From CAVYXZ01 sp965223835 (GTDB lineage: Bacteria; Chloroflexota; Anaerolineae; Aggregatilineales; Phototrophicaceae): a DNA stretch of 64,000 bases. The notes under the pieces are model-generated. The model was not told the origin of the DNA. It saw only the letters and a program-made list of their open reading frames with translations, and did not search any database. This document shows positions 27,629-37,315 of the stretch, piece by piece (within the stretch, counting starts at the first letter, position 1; each line of letters starts with the position of its first letter). A program made the position numbers and the translations under genes. Location of the stretch: the NCBI GenBank assembly GCA_965223835.1, contig CBDCXQ010000001.1, positions 5,208,001-5,272,000 on the forward strand. The letters run 5' to 3'.

Positions 27629-28852
27629 ATGTTTGACACACAACAGACCTACGACATTTTTTCCGATGATGTGCGGGCCAATCCGCAACCGTTATATGCA
27701 AGGATGCGGGCAGAAAGTCCCGTTCACCGCTACACGGGTTTTATGGGGGCAGATAACCCGTTGTGGGTGTTGACGCGCTATGAGGACTGCGTGCAATATC
27801 TCAAAGATCCACGCTTCGGCAAGCAAATTCACGATCATCTGTCGCCGGAGCAGGCCAACCGCTATTGGACGCAATCCGATTCCGATGATCCCTGGGTGGC
27901 GATCAACAAACACATGCTCAACCTCGACCCGCCCGATCACACCCGGCTGCGCACGCTGGTGCATAAGGCCTTTACCCCGCGCATGGTGGAGAATCTACGC
28001 CCGCGCATTCATAGCATCGCTGACGAATTGCTGGAGGAGATGGGGGCGCACGGCTCCGGCGATTTGATCGAGCAGTATGCTTTTCCGCTGCCGGTGACGG
28101 TGATTGCCGAAATGCTGGGGATTCCCCCCGCCGACCGCGATCAATTCCGCCGCTGGACCAAATTGCTGCTGTTTGGTGGCGACCCCGGCGAAGATTTTGA
28201 CGCACTGATGGAATTCGGCGGTTATATGAACAACATGATTCACGAGCGCCGCGAAAATCCGAAAGAGGACATCATCAGCGCGTTGGTGCAGGCCGAAGAA
28301 GATGGTGACAAGCTCGACCACATGGAATTGTTGAGTATGTTGTTCCTGCTGCTGGTGGCCGGGCACGAGACAACCGTGAACCTGATCGGCAACGGCACGC
28401 TGGCCCTGCTGCAACACCCGGACCAACTGACAAAACTGCGGCAGAATCCTGAACTGATAAAATCCGCTGTGGAAGAAATTCTGCGCTACAACGGCCCGGT
28501 AGACATCACCACCACGCGCTGGACCTTCGAGGACGTGGAAATCGACGGTACGGTAATTCCCAAAGGCGAAGCGGTCTGGGCCTCGCTGCTGGCCGCCAAT
28601 CGGGATCCCGCCCATTTCGAGCACGCGGATACATTCGACATCACCCGTGACCCGAACAAGCATATCGCTTTTGGCAACGGCATTCATTACTGTGTCGGCG
28701 CACCGTTGGCCCGTCTGGAAGGGACGATTGCGATCAATGCCCTGGTGCAGCGCTTGCCTGATCTGGAATTGGCGGTTGCGGTAGACGATTTGCAGTGGAC
28801 CACCGGCATGTTGATTATACATGGGATGCTGGCAATGCCGGTGCGCTATTAA
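27629..28852 (+). CDS. Cytochrome P450 (CYP107-like)
   Basis: Soluble haem monooxygenase, 407 aa. It has the I-helix oxygen motif AGHETT at about residue 246, the K-helix ExxR in EEILR, and the haem-binding loop FGNGIHYCVGAPLAR with the axial Cys near residue 353. Size and motifs match bacterial class I P450s of the CYP107 type that act on macrolides, fatty acids or other small molecules. No ferredoxin or reductase gene is adjacent. It starts 110 bp after the IS4 end, so the insertion may have separated it from upstream control. Confidence 0.93.
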   Translation: MFDTQQTYDIFSDDVRANPQPLYARMRAESPVHRYTGFMGADNPLWVLTRYEDCVQYLKDPRFGKQIHDHLSPEQANRYWTQSDSDDPWVAINKHMLNLDPPDHTRLRTLVHKAFTPRMVENLRPRIHSIADELLEEMGAHGSGDLIEQYAFPLPVTVIAEMLGIPPADRDQFRRWTKLLLFGGDPGEDFDALMEFGGYMNNMIHERRENPKEDIISALVQAEEDGDKLDHMELLSMLFLLLVAGHETTVNLIGNGTLALLQHPDQLTKLRQNPELIKSAVEEILRYNGPVDITTTRWTFEDVEIDGTVIPKGEAVWASLLAANRDPAHFEHADTFDITRDPNKHIAFGNGIHYCVGAPLARLEGTIAINALVQRLPDLELAVAVDDLQWTTGMLIIHGMLAMPVRY

Positions 28853-29041
28853 TCCATTGCCGAAACGAAATGAGATGATCGTGTAAGCGGCCTGTGCCCG
28901 CATCATATCTGACTAAGCGAGCAGTTTCTGGGCCGACTGTTAACCAATCGGGCATAATCATTGCCTTTACGCGAGGCCGATTTATGGGCTATGATACGAT
29001 AAAGAAAATGCTCAATCGTAGGCTGGGAGCATAAAAGGGAT

Positions 29042-29434
29042 ATGCCGGATATTCGTGTTGATTGGGATTCGGCAGCGAAAAATTATGTGTTGGCCGAATT
29101 CCGCGAAAGCTGGGAATGGGAAGACTTCTATGACGCCTTCCGCCGGATGCATGAATTAATTGTGACGGTCGATTATACGGTTGACCTGATTATCGTGCAT
29201 CACGTCGCGCTGCCCGCCGGACCACCGGCACCGCATTTTAAAGCGGCGATGCGCGAACAACCCGCTAATGCTGGCACCGCCTTTGTCGTTCCGCGTGATA
29301 CGTCGATGTCAACCTCAATTCTGATTCTGCTAGCGTCGGTTTTCCAGCGTTTGTATCCGCGCAAAAGCCCCATCATTCTCGTGCGCTCTTTAGAAGAAGC
29401 CCAACAACGCGTTACCCGTCACGCTGCCGCGTAA
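29042..29434 (+). CDS. Hypothetical cytoplasmic protein, possible STAS/SpoIIAA-like fold
   Basis: Not recognised with confidence. It has 130 aa, no membrane segment, and alternating strands and helices: a beta strand with IRVDWDS, an amphipathic helix (WEDFYDAFRRMHELI), strands VDLIIVHH and GTAFVVP, and the end IILVRSLEEAQQRV. The order resembles SpoIIAA/STAS-like proteins, but this is pattern only. Its last 23 bp overlap the end of the convergent membrane gene. Confidence 0.65.
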   Translation: MPDIRVDWDSAAKNYVLAEFRESWEWEDFYDAFRRMHELIVTVDYTVDLIIVHHVALPAGPPAPHFKAAMREQPANAGTAFVVPRDTSMSTSILILLASVFQRLYPRKSPIILVRSLEEAQQRVTRHAAA

Positions 29435-30272
29435 TCCGTCGACCCACGAAGCCGATCATTGCCGCCCACATGGGCAGCAAGGTCACAAATCCCGCTGTAC
29501 CGCCCGTAACAAACAATGACAGGCCAGCCGCTAATACCAGCCACTGCGCCGCCAGTACGCGCCGGGGTTGCAACGGTTCGCCAGTCAGATCGCCAACCGC
29601 CACCAATGCGGGTTGCGGCCTCCACAGCCAAGCCCCATAAATCACGCTGATGAACACCAGCGCCAATAGCACCGGAACGGTTGTCTCAAACTGCCAGAAA
29701 TCCAACCCGGCAACCACACTTGCGATGATGGTCAGCACCAGCGTCACACCGGCATACATCAGGCTACGCGGCCCAGCGGGTTGGGGCAAGATGGAATCCA
29801 GGGCGAAGGCCAACGCGACCAGTGCACCGACGACCCAGTAGCCATCTAATGCGACGGTCACGCCTGCGCCAATCATGAGCATGAGGGCATCGGCTTGATG
29901 TGGCGCTAAGCCGGTACTACGATTGACCACCCGCAGCGCGGCCAGCAGAATGCCAACGGACAGCAATCGCGGTAACGGCCACGCAAAAAGCATCCCGACC
30001 ATGACCCCGGCAGCAAGATACGCCGTGATGTCGTGATCTGGGTCCAGTTCACGCCCCACCGCCCACGCCAGAAACGTAAACACCCCTGCGCCCAGCGCAT
30101 TGATCACGACATCGCCTAATGACATCCCGGTCAGTAACCGATATGCGCCTATCAGCGCCATCACGATCAACGAGAAGATTACGATATTGCGATTGGACGC
30201 CACATGAAAATCCACCGTTCGCCCGATGTTCGTGGGCATGGGTGGTGCTGATTGTTCAGGTTGAGTAGCCAT
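29412..30272 (-). CDS. Polytopic membrane protein of unknown function
   Basis: Not recognised. It is 286 aa from the ATG at 30272 (a G-rich stretch lies upstream) with about eight or nine hydrophobic helices starting at residue 30, and Gly/Ala/Val-rich segments without charged pore residues. It lacks transporter signatures. It is followed convergently by the STAS-like gene and precedes no gene on its own strand. Confidence 0.7.
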   Translation of the reverse strand: MATQPEQSAPPMPTNIGRTVDFHVASNRNIVIFSLIVMALIGAYRLLTGMSLGDVVINALGAGVFTFLAWAVGRELDPDHDITAYLAAGVMVGMLFAWPLPRLLSVGILLAALRVVNRSTGLAPHQADALMLMIGAGVTVALDGYWVVGALVALAFALDSILPQPAGPRSLMYAGVTLVLTIIASVVAGLDFWQFETTVPVLLALVFISVIYGAWLWRPQPALVAVGDLTGEPLQPRRVLAAQWLVLAAGLSLFVTGGTAGFVTLLPMWAAMIGFVGRRITRQRDG

Positions 30273-30360
30273 ACAATTCCCCCCCATCGGATCAGGCTAT
30301 TCCCTACAGTGATTGTGGGTCAGATGGTTTTGTGTCAGATGATGAGGGCATGAAGAAAGC

Positions 30361-30912
30361 TTAAGTCTGACGCTGAAGATACAGCAGCGTGTAACCCGTG
30401 ATTAAGCCAAAGGCGATTGGCCCAACTGAACAAAACAATGGCAACCGCAACGGATTCACGGTCATTGTCAGGCAACCACACAGCCCACCACCGATGACAT
30501 TCGCAATAATCCACAGCATCGCCAGTTCGTCATAGGGTGTGCGCAAGATCACCCATTGCAACATGCCGAAAATGCCGCCATACAATGCCCCGATCACGAA
30601 ATAGCCAATGGCTGGCCCGGCCACCAACGTTACCCCAGCCAGATAAGCCGGGAGCGTCGCCAGCGCGCCACCCAGCCCACTTAACAACACCCAACGTATA
30701 TCTACCCGGTCGGTTTCAGATTGCAGCACCAGCCACTGCGCACCGCCAACCAGCATCCCGACCACTGCGCCACCCAGGATCACACCCAAAACGCCGCCGA
30801 ATGCGTTCAATAGCAAGCCACCGAGAAAGAAACCCAGCGACCAACCGACCATATTCATCAGTGTCCACCGGACCAGAAAATGGCTAAAAAACGAAATGAG
30901 CGATTCAGGCAT
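30361..30912 (-). CDS. Membrane protein with duplicated QW-x-x-LR motif
   Basis: Small polytopic membrane protein, 183 aa, about six helices. It contains an internal duplication: GAQWLVLQSETDRVDIRWVL at about residue 57 and GMLQWVILRTPYDELAMLW at about 116, each after a Gly-rich helix. This plan recurs in Chloroflexota and cyanobacterial membrane proteins of unknown role. It lies 88 nt upstream of the polytopic gene on the same strand. Confidence 0.68.
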   Translation of the reverse strand: MPESLISFFSHFLVRWTLMNMVGWSLGFFLGGLLLNAFGGVLGVILGGAVVGMLVGGAQWLVLQSETDRVDIRWVLLSGLGGALATLPAYLAGVTLVAGPAIGYFVIGALYGGIFGMLQWVILRTPYDELAMLWIIANVIGGGLCGCLTMTVNPLRLPLFCSVGPIAFGLITGYTLLYLQRQT

Positions 30913-30974
30913 CGCCGCTTGATCTCATCATGGGTAAACTGGCAGAATTGTAACAGTGGCACGCTCACATCACT

Positions 30975-31865
30975 ATGGAAGACCGTCATATGCAACTGAA
31001 ATTTAGCACCGGACACGAAGCCATCGACAATACATTACGTGGACTCGTCAACATTTACGACCTGGTTTTTCCGCAGCGGATTCGCGCCTATTATCTGACT
31101 GGCAGCTATGCCGACCATAGCGCGACGCCGGACAGTGACCTCGACATCGTGCCGATTTTTGGGGACGCCTTGCAGCCGGGCGAAGCCGAACGCATCCGCG
31201 AACTGACGCGCTATTGTGAGCAACTGGCTCCAGTGTTGCTGGATTGCTCCCCAACCGATGAATCAATGCAACAAACAGGTGTCAAAACCACCCTTAAATC
31301 CGGCAAACTGCTTTATGGCGATCCAGTGCTGGACGTTTGGCCGGTGGAACCGCTGGCAGAGCATATGCAACGCTGCATGTTTATCGCCTTTCGCAGTATG
31401 TTCGTCTTACGGGGGAGGGTCTCCCCGGCTTACCCCCTGCGCTATCCTGATCCAGCGGGGCAATTCTATGGCTACGAACGGTATGGCAAATATCTTGGTG
31501 GTGATAAGTTTGGCCCTGGCTTACGAATAATCGTTAGCGCGGTAACGATGATGACAACGACGCTGCTGGCGTTGCATGACAGCGTTCAAGTGGGCAGCAA
31601 ACAACAGAGTATCGAGCAGTATCACGGGCAATGGACGGCCCTTGCCACCACGATCTATCAGACTTGCAAGTTTGAGTGGCACTATCAAGTCCCGACTGAT
31701 CCGGCTGACCAGCAACGTCTGCGCGAACTCTGCCAGCAGCTACTGGCGTTCGAAAATGATTTCATCGCCCAGTGCCAAGAGAATCTGCTTCAGAATCTTG
31801 AGCATGAACGCCGGTCGGTACGCGACTTTGCCCGGGCCAGTTTGTCCCACATTAACGTGAAATAG
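30975..31865 (+). CDS. Nucleotidyltransferase-fold protein
   Basis: Polymerase-beta type nucleotidyltransferase, 296 aa. The active-site pattern GSYADHSATPDSDLDIV holds the GS and D-x-D metal ligands at about residues 43-57. The C-terminal 130 residues are helical, as in aminoglycoside or other antibiotic adenylyltransferases, but no resistance-specific motif can be named. An ATG at 30990 is an alternative start. Substrate unknown. Confidence 0.78.
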   Translation: MEDRHMQLKFSTGHEAIDNTLRGLVNIYDLVFPQRIRAYYLTGSYADHSATPDSDLDIVPIFGDALQPGEAERIRELTRYCEQLAPVLLDCSPTDESMQQTGVKTTLKSGKLLYGDPVLDVWPVEPLAEHMQRCMFIAFRSMFVLRGRVSPAYPLRYPDPAGQFYGYERYGKYLGGDKFGPGLRIIVSAVTMMTTTLLALHDSVQVGSKQQSIEQYHGQWTALATTIYQTCKFEWHYQVPTDPADQQRLRELCQQLLAFENDFIAQCQENLLQNLEHERRSVRDFARASLSHINVK

Positions 31866-31954
31866 CAACAACTCGACAACAATTTTCAGGTAGAATTGGG
31901 TGACCTCGTGGCGTCAAAAACCATACAGCAATCATTCAGGATAAAGGAATAAAC

Positions 31955-32680
31955 ATGGCGAAATTGGACAACTTGCTGACTACTGACGATCAGGCATTTA
32001 AGCATGTGTTGCGGCAGGGCAGCCCGGTACTGGTCTATTTTTACGATGGTAACGAGAAGACCGACAAGCCGCTGGAAAATGCGCTGCAAAGTGTTGCCAA
32101 AAAGAATCGCGATGCGTTGCTGATTGCGAAGGTGGATATTGCGGCCAATGTGCAAACCCACCAGCGCTATGGCACCCCGACTGCCCCGGCGCTGGTTACC
32201 CTGACGAAAGGCTTTTTGGGACACAAAGTTAAATCGACTGCCGCCGAGATTCGCCCTAAAGATGTGCGCGCCCATGTTGATTATCTGTTGGACCAGGGGC
32301 CGGACCCGTGCGAGGCGATCGAAGAGGAAACCGCTATGACCCCAGCAAAGAATAGCGACACCAAAGAAGTCACCGACCGGACCTTCAAGCGCGATGTGCT
32401 CAAGGCCAAAACGCCGGTACTGGTTGATTTTTGGGCACCCTGGTGTGGCCCGTGTGTCGCCCTGGCCCCTTACATGGAAGCGATCGCCAGCGAGTACAAA
32501 GGGCGAGTCCGCATCGCCAAGCTGAATGTTGACCATAACCCGGCAGCGAAAATGACCTTCCAGGTTGAATCGATTCCCACATTGATTATGTTTAACAATG
32601 GTGAAGTGATCGAACGCCGCACCGGGGCCAATAAACAAACCATCCGCGACATGCTTGAGGAAGCGCTGCTGACATCTTGA
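31955..32680 (+). CDS. Two-domain thioredoxin with a degenerate first domain
   Basis: Disulfide oxidoreductase of 241 aa made of two thioredoxin folds. The first (residues 1-115) has YFYDGNEKTDKP where CxxC should be, so it is redox-inactive. After a linker (about 116-138) the second domain has the intact WCGPC and the cis-Pro segment ESIPTLIMF. An AAAGGA site precedes the ATG. The USP-DUF389 gene follows 58 nt later. The inactive half may serve as a substrate-binding module, as the redox-dead domains of PDI do; that is inference. Confidence 0.88.
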   Translation: MAKLDNLLTTDDQAFKHVLRQGSPVLVYFYDGNEKTDKPLENALQSVAKKNRDALLIAKVDIAANVQTHQRYGTPTAPALVTLTKGFLGHKVKSTAAEIRPKDVRAHVDYLLDQGPDPCEAIEEETAMTPAKNSDTKEVTDRTFKRDVLKAKTPVLVDFWAPWCGPCVALAPYMEAIASEYKGRVRIAKLNVDHNPAAKMTFQVESIPTLIMFNNGEVIERRTGANKQTIRDMLEEALLTS

Positions 32681-32738
32681 CGCTGCTGCGGCCTGACTGT
32701 ATGCTCAAAGCGTTGCTGGTCGCAAACGCGGAGCCTAA

Positions 32739-34799
32739 ATGTCTGAACAATCGATTCCTGACTATGCTGAGATTGTCATCGTCCCGGTCGCCAACCCGGC
32801 AACAGCCAATAGCTTACTCCAATTGGGGCTGGCCCTGGCGCATCCCGAAACCGGCCAGGTGATCGCCCTGACCATCTCGCTGGGCGATGTCGAGCGCGAA
32901 GCAAAAACACTGGATGAGATTGAACCCATCTGTAATCGCTTCATTGATGAGGGGCACAAAGTTGAACTCCAAACCCGGACTGCGCCCAGTGTCGCGCGGG
33001 GTATTCTGGATGCGGTCCGTGAAGAAAATGCTGATCTGGTGGTGCTGGGCCTCAAAAAACCCGATCATGGCAAGGTTGAGATCGGCGCGATTCCCGAAAG
33101 TGTGGCGGCAACTGCCCCCTGTGATGTCCTGATCTACCGCACCGGGAATTCATCGCAATTTAACCGCATTGTCGTCCCCGCCAACGGCAGCGACCATTCG
33201 CGCATTGCGGCGCGGGTGGGCATCCTCCTGGGCGATAGTTTTGATAAACCGGTTGAAGCGCTCTATGTACAAAGCCGCGCCAGTGTCCCCTGGGAGGGGC
33301 ATGGTCGGCTGGAAACCGCCCTGCGCGATTTGCCCGGCCAGCAACGGGTGAAGCGCAGCGTCGTGACCGATAACGAGCCGGTCAGTGGCTTGCTTTCTCG
33401 CATTAATGAAGATGATCTGCTGGTGTTGGGTTACTCAAAACAGTCGGAATTACAACGCTGGCTCTATACCGACTTCTCCCGCGATTTACTCAACCGGGCG
33501 GCGGGTCCCGTGATTTTAACGTCGCGCTATGAAGAATCGGTCAACGAGGCCAACCCGCTGGTGCGGCTGGTACGCTGGGCACGACCCACCCTCACCCATT
33601 TCGAGCAGGATGAACTGGTACGCCAGGCCGGGAACATGGCAGCGGCCAGCCTGGACTACACTGTCCTGATTGTCGTATCGGCGCTGTTGGCGAGTTTTGG
33701 CTTGCTGATCAACAGCGGCGCAGTGATTATCGGAGCCATGCTGGTTGCACCCCTGATGTCCCCTCTGATCGCCTTCTCGGTGGGCATTACCACCGGTCGC
33801 ATTCGTCTGGTGCGCCGGTCGGCCTTAAGCGTGTTCCAGGGCTTTGCGCTGGCGTTCCTCATTGCGTTGCTGATCGGCATCATCAGCCCCTCCGACATCA
33901 TCACGCCAGAGATGGCCGGTCGCGGTAATCCCACGGTACTGGACATGGGCGTCGCGTTGGCGTCGGGCATTATCGGAGCCTATGCCACCGCCCGCAAAGA
34001 TATTCCGGCGGCGCTGGCGGGAGTCGCGATTGCAGCAGCGCTGATGCCGCCAGTGTGTACGATTGCGCTGGGTGTGGCTTATGATGACATGGCGTTAGCC
34101 CGTGGGGCGACGCTGCTATTCACGACCAACATTGTGTCGATTATCCTGGCGGCGTGGGGCGTCTTCTTCTGGTTGGGGCTGCGCCCCCAAATGGTCGAAG
34201 AGTCACGGGTTCGGCAGTTCACCTCTGCGGCGCTGGTCATCCTGTTCGCGGCAGTGGCGAGCATCTTCTACCTGCGCGAGGTGAACCCCAACACCTTTGA
34301 GGCTGGGATTGAGCAGCAACTGCGTGCATCGTTCGAACAGGATGTACTGGTTGATTTCGAGATTCGGCGTAGCAACCCCTTGCAGGTGATCGCCATCGTC
34401 CGGCGTTCAGTAGATCGCGCCAACGATAATCAAGAGGTGCTGGCCGCCCGCGCCGCGTTGCAAGCCAACCTCCAGCAACCGGTTGATCTGGAGGTCGTCA
34501 TTGAACCGTTTTACAGCGCCGAACAGATCCTCCTGCGCCAGCACCTTGATGCCGTGTTCCCTTACCGGCTAGATGTGGAAGTCGACATGGACAATCCGGT
34601 GCGCATCGTCGTCACTGTGCCCAGAGCTAAGCTGGCAACCGCCGAAACCGAGGCCGAAGCGCTGCGAACTGACCTGGAGCAGGCGTTGGCCCGTCCCGTC
34701 AATGTAATCGTGATCGAAGACGGCACGACCCCGCTCAACCCGCCCGTTGATCCCCTGCCCGAAGCCACCGCTGAGGCGACGGAAGCTATTCGGCAATAG
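32739..34799 (+). CDS. Tandem universal-stress domains fused to a DUF389 (TIGR00341) membrane protein
   Basis: Inner membrane protein of 686 aa. Residues 1-135 and 140-270 are two cytoplasmic USP-like domains (ADLVVLGLKKPDHGK; VVPANGSDHSRIA). From about 310 to 480 lie six or more helices of the DUF389 type, with the hallmark GAVIIGAMLVAPLMSPLIAFSVG and ALAGVAIAAALMPPVC. A C-terminal soluble region of about 190 residues repeats a beta-alpha-beta pattern. The ligand and transported species are unknown. It is probably cotranscribed with the thioredoxin gene. Confidence 0.85.
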   Translation: MSEQSIPDYAEIVIVPVANPATANSLLQLGLALAHPETGQVIALTISLGDVEREAKTLDEIEPICNRFIDEGHKVELQTRTAPSVARGILDAVREENADLVVLGLKKPDHGKVEIGAIPESVAATAPCDVLIYRTGNSSQFNRIVVPANGSDHSRIAARVGILLGDSFDKPVEALYVQSRASVPWEGHGRLETALRDLPGQQRVKRSVVTDNEPVSGLLSRINEDDLLVLGYSKQSELQRWLYTDFSRDLLNRAAGPVILTSRYEESVNEANPLVRLVRWARPTLTHFEQDELVRQAGNMAAASLDYTVLIVVSALLASFGLLINSGAVIIGAMLVAPLMSPLIAFSVGITTGRIRLVRRSALSVFQGFALAFLIALLIGIISPSDIITPEMAGRGNPTVLDMGVALASGIIGAYATARKDIPAALAGVAIAAALMPPVCTIALGVAYDDMALARGATLLFTTNIVSIILAAWGVFFWLGLRPQMVEESRVRQFTSAALVILFAAVASIFYLREVNPNTFEAGIEQQLRASFEQDVLVDFEIRRSNPLQVIAIVRRSVDRANDNQEVLAARAALQANLQQPVDLEVVIEPFYSAEQILLRQHLDAVFPYRLDVEVDMDNPVRIVVTVPRAKLATAETEAEALRTDLEQALARPVNVIVIEDGTTPLNPPVDPLPEATAEATEAIRQ

Positions 34800-34963
34800 A
34801 GTTGATACAACCACAACTGTTGATTGTGGAATAGTATTAGCTTATTAGTTAGGAAAAGGCCTACTCATTATCGCTGACGTAAAGCCTTAGCCTTACGATG
34901 CGTATTAACGGTTCTTGTGGTATGCTCATAAAAAGTAGGCTTCATTTAACCAGGTAGGTTATC

Positions 34964-36589
34964 ATGACTGCCAGTGTACAGCGTGCGCCCATGAATCAAA
35001 CAAATTATCGACAAATATTTGAATCGATTGGTGATTCCGTTCTGGTTATTGATGGTGATGGTTATATCGCCTTCACCAACAGCCGGGTACAAGCGTTGTT
35101 GGGGTTTACGCCCGACGCGATGATCGGCCAACATTATGAGAAATTTTTCCCGGCCCTGTGGGGCGATCAAGTACGCACGATCTATGCGCGTATTCTGCGA
35201 CATCAGGAAGCCAGCCTGATTAGCGAGGTACCCCTGCTCAACACGGCGGGTGCCGAGGTGTGGGTCGAACAAATGGTGTCGCCCATGCGCAATGCGAACG
35301 GTGACATCAATGGGATCACGGCGGTGCTGCGTGAGCTAACCGGGCGCAGCAAAGCGGAAGCGGAACTGGAAAAGCACCTTAAGGAATTGGGCGTCTTGCG
35401 GCGCATTGATGCGGAGTTGACCCACCAGCTTGATGTCGGCTACGTCTTATCAATGGCGCTGGATGCAGCGGTACGCCTCAGTCTGGCCGATGCCGGGGGA
35501 ATCGAACTTTTAAAGGACGGCGAAATCTACACTGGCACCATCATCGGCAATTATCCGGGCGAGTTCGTCAGCAATTATCCCAAAGCGCCCAGCGGAATCA
35601 CCGGGCGGGTACTGCAGCGCCGCGAACCCGAACTGATTATGGATGTGACCAAAGACCGCGACTACATCCCTTACATCCCGACGACGACGGCTCAGATGAC
35701 GATTCCGCTACTGTCACAGGAACGCGTCATGGGCGTGCTGTTTCTGGAAGCTCGGCGTGCTGATCGTTTTACCAAAGACGTCTTCCAATTTATCCAGATG
35801 ATTGCGACCCGCATCGCGGTAGCGGTTGACAACGCCCAACTGTACACGACCACGCTGCAACAATTGGCCGAACTGCAAGATCTCTACTTGCAAATCAGCC
35901 AGCTTGAACAACTCAAAACCGATATGATTCGCATCGCCGCCCATGATCTCGGCAATCCGCTGACATCCATCTCCGGTTACATCGACCTGATGATCGAGGG
36001 CGGGCTAACGGAACAGCATCAGGAATATGCCAAAGTGATTCGGGAATCTTCTGCGCGTATGAAGAAGATTATCCGTGACATTCTCTCCTTACAGCGCATT
36101 GAAGAACTGGCCCAGGGCAATATGCAGGATATTGTGGATCTGAACGTGCTGGTCCGCGATGTTTTTGAGAGCCAGCGTTATCCCGCCACCCACAAAGGCC
36201 AGATCATGCGGTTGGAAGCCCCCGATTATCAGATGAATATCCAGGGTGATGGCGCACAACTGCGCGAAGCCATGTCGAACCTCATCAGCAATGCCATCAA
36301 ATACACCCCCAATGGTGGCGAAATCACCATCTACCTGTGGGAAGAAAACGATTGGTTTATCTTTGATGTCGTCGATAATGGTTACGGCATCCCCGAAGAT
36401 CAACAGGAGCGTCTGTTCCAGCCGTTTTTTCGGGCGAAAAGCCAGGAAACACACGACATCGAAGGCACTGGTCTGGGGCTGCATCTCGTCCAGAACATTG
36501 TCGAACGGCACAAAGGGCGGATGCGCTTCCAGAGCGTCTATGGTCAGGGGAGCACGTTTGGCTTCGAGTTCCGCATCCCTATGCCTTAG
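34964..36589 (+). CDS. PAS-GAF sensor histidine kinase
   Basis: Soluble two-component sensor of 541 aa, with no transmembrane segment. A PAS domain at 12-125, a coiled linker, and a GAF domain at about 150-290 lead into HisKA, with the phosphoacceptor His in RIAAHDLGNPLTSISGY at about residue 327. The HATPase domain carries the N box (NLISNAIKYTPNGG), G1 (DNGYGIP), F box and G2 (GTGLGL). No response regulator is adjacent, so it is an orphan here. An AGGTAGG-like site precedes the ATG. Confidence 0.93.
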   Translation: MTASVQRAPMNQTNYRQIFESIGDSVLVIDGDGYIAFTNSRVQALLGFTPDAMIGQHYEKFFPALWGDQVRTIYARILRHQEASLISEVPLLNTAGAEVWVEQMVSPMRNANGDINGITAVLRELTGRSKAEAELEKHLKELGVLRRIDAELTHQLDVGYVLSMALDAAVRLSLADAGGIELLKDGEIYTGTIIGNYPGEFVSNYPKAPSGITGRVLQRREPELIMDVTKDRDYIPYIPTTTAQMTIPLLSQERVMGVLFLEARRADRFTKDVFQFIQMIATRIAVAVDNAQLYTTTLQQLAELQDLYLQISQLEQLKTDMIRIAAHDLGNPLTSISGYIDLMIEGGLTEQHQEYAKVIRESSARMKKIIRDILSLQRIEELAQGNMQDIVDLNVLVRDVFESQRYPATHKGQIMRLEAPDYQMNIQGDGAQLREAMSNLISNAIKYTPNGGEITIYLWEENDWFIFDVVDNGYGIPEDQQERLFQPFFRAKSQETHDIEGTGLGLHLVQNIVERHKGRMRFQSVYGQGSTFGFEFRIPMP

Positions 36590-36749
36590 AAAATAACGTG
36601 GTTTAATAATATTGCGTTGTTCAATATCCCCTTAAACTTATCCGGTGACGACACCGTTTTATTAAACTCTTCAATTTTCGCGCTTCTGAATGGCGCGATT
36701 AATAGAACCATGCTTATATTATGACAACGCAATCAGGAGGAAATGTGCG

Positions 36750-37190
36750 ATGTTAAAAGAGTTTCGTGATTTTGCAATGCGGGGCAATGTCGTTGATCTG
36801 GCGGTTGGTCTCATTCTGGGTGCAGCGTTCGGGGCCATCGTCAATTCGTTGGTCAACGACATTATCATGCCCCCAATCGGGTTGATTCTGGGCGGCGTTG
36901 ATTTCTCAAACCTGTTCATCAACCTGTCTGGCGAGGAGTATGCCTCACTGGCGGCGGCGCAGGAGGCCGGGGCCGCAACCATCAATTATGGCGCATTCAT
37001 CAATGTGCTGATTAACTTTATTGTGGTCGCATTTGCCATGTTCCTGCTCGTGCGGGCCATCAACCGACTGGCGCAGCAGGATGAGGAACCCGAAGCCCCG
37101 GCAGAACCCGACCCACAGGAGGTACTCAACGAAAAGCTGCTGGCTACTTTAGAGCGACTCAACCAGAATCTGGAGTCGCAGAATAACTGA
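36750..37190 (+). CDS. mscL: Large-conductance mechanosensitive channel
   Basis: Pentameric pressure-relief channel of the inner membrane. From the ATG at 36750, with AGGAGG 8 nt upstream, it has 146 aa. It shows the N-terminal amphipathic helix (MLKEFRDFAMRGNVVDLAVG), TM1 with the pore motif GLILGAAFGAIVNSLVND, the periplasmic loop, TM2, and a C-terminal coiled helix (LNEKLLATLERLNQNLES). An upstream start at 36690 has no ribosome site. It ends at the terminator 37269-37300. Confidence 0.95.
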   Translation: MLKEFRDFAMRGNVVDLAVGLILGAAFGAIVNSLVNDIIMPPIGLILGGVDFSNLFINLSGEEYASLAAAQEAGAATINYGAFINVLINFIVVAFAMFLLVRAINRLAQQDEEPEAPAEPDPQEVLNEKLLATLERLNQNLESQNN

Positions 37191-37268
37191 CAAAGGATGT
37201 CAGGCATTGACGGTTATGATAAGAACGTACCAATAAGTACGACTGCCTGAACGTACTGACCTGAATGG

Positions 37269-37300
37269 AAAAGGACCTCACCTGGTCCTTTTCTGCTTTT
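37269..37300 (+). terminator. Strong intrinsic terminator after mscL, possibly bidirectional
   Basis: A perfect 9-bp stem AAAAGGACC/GGTCCTTTT (37269-37277 and 37284-37292) with a 6-nt loop is followed by CTGCTTTT. It also lies 24 nt past the stop of the convergent RDD gene, where the T-rich arm could work in reverse. Confidence 0.8.
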
Positions 37301-37315
37301 TAGTAATCGAACAGA

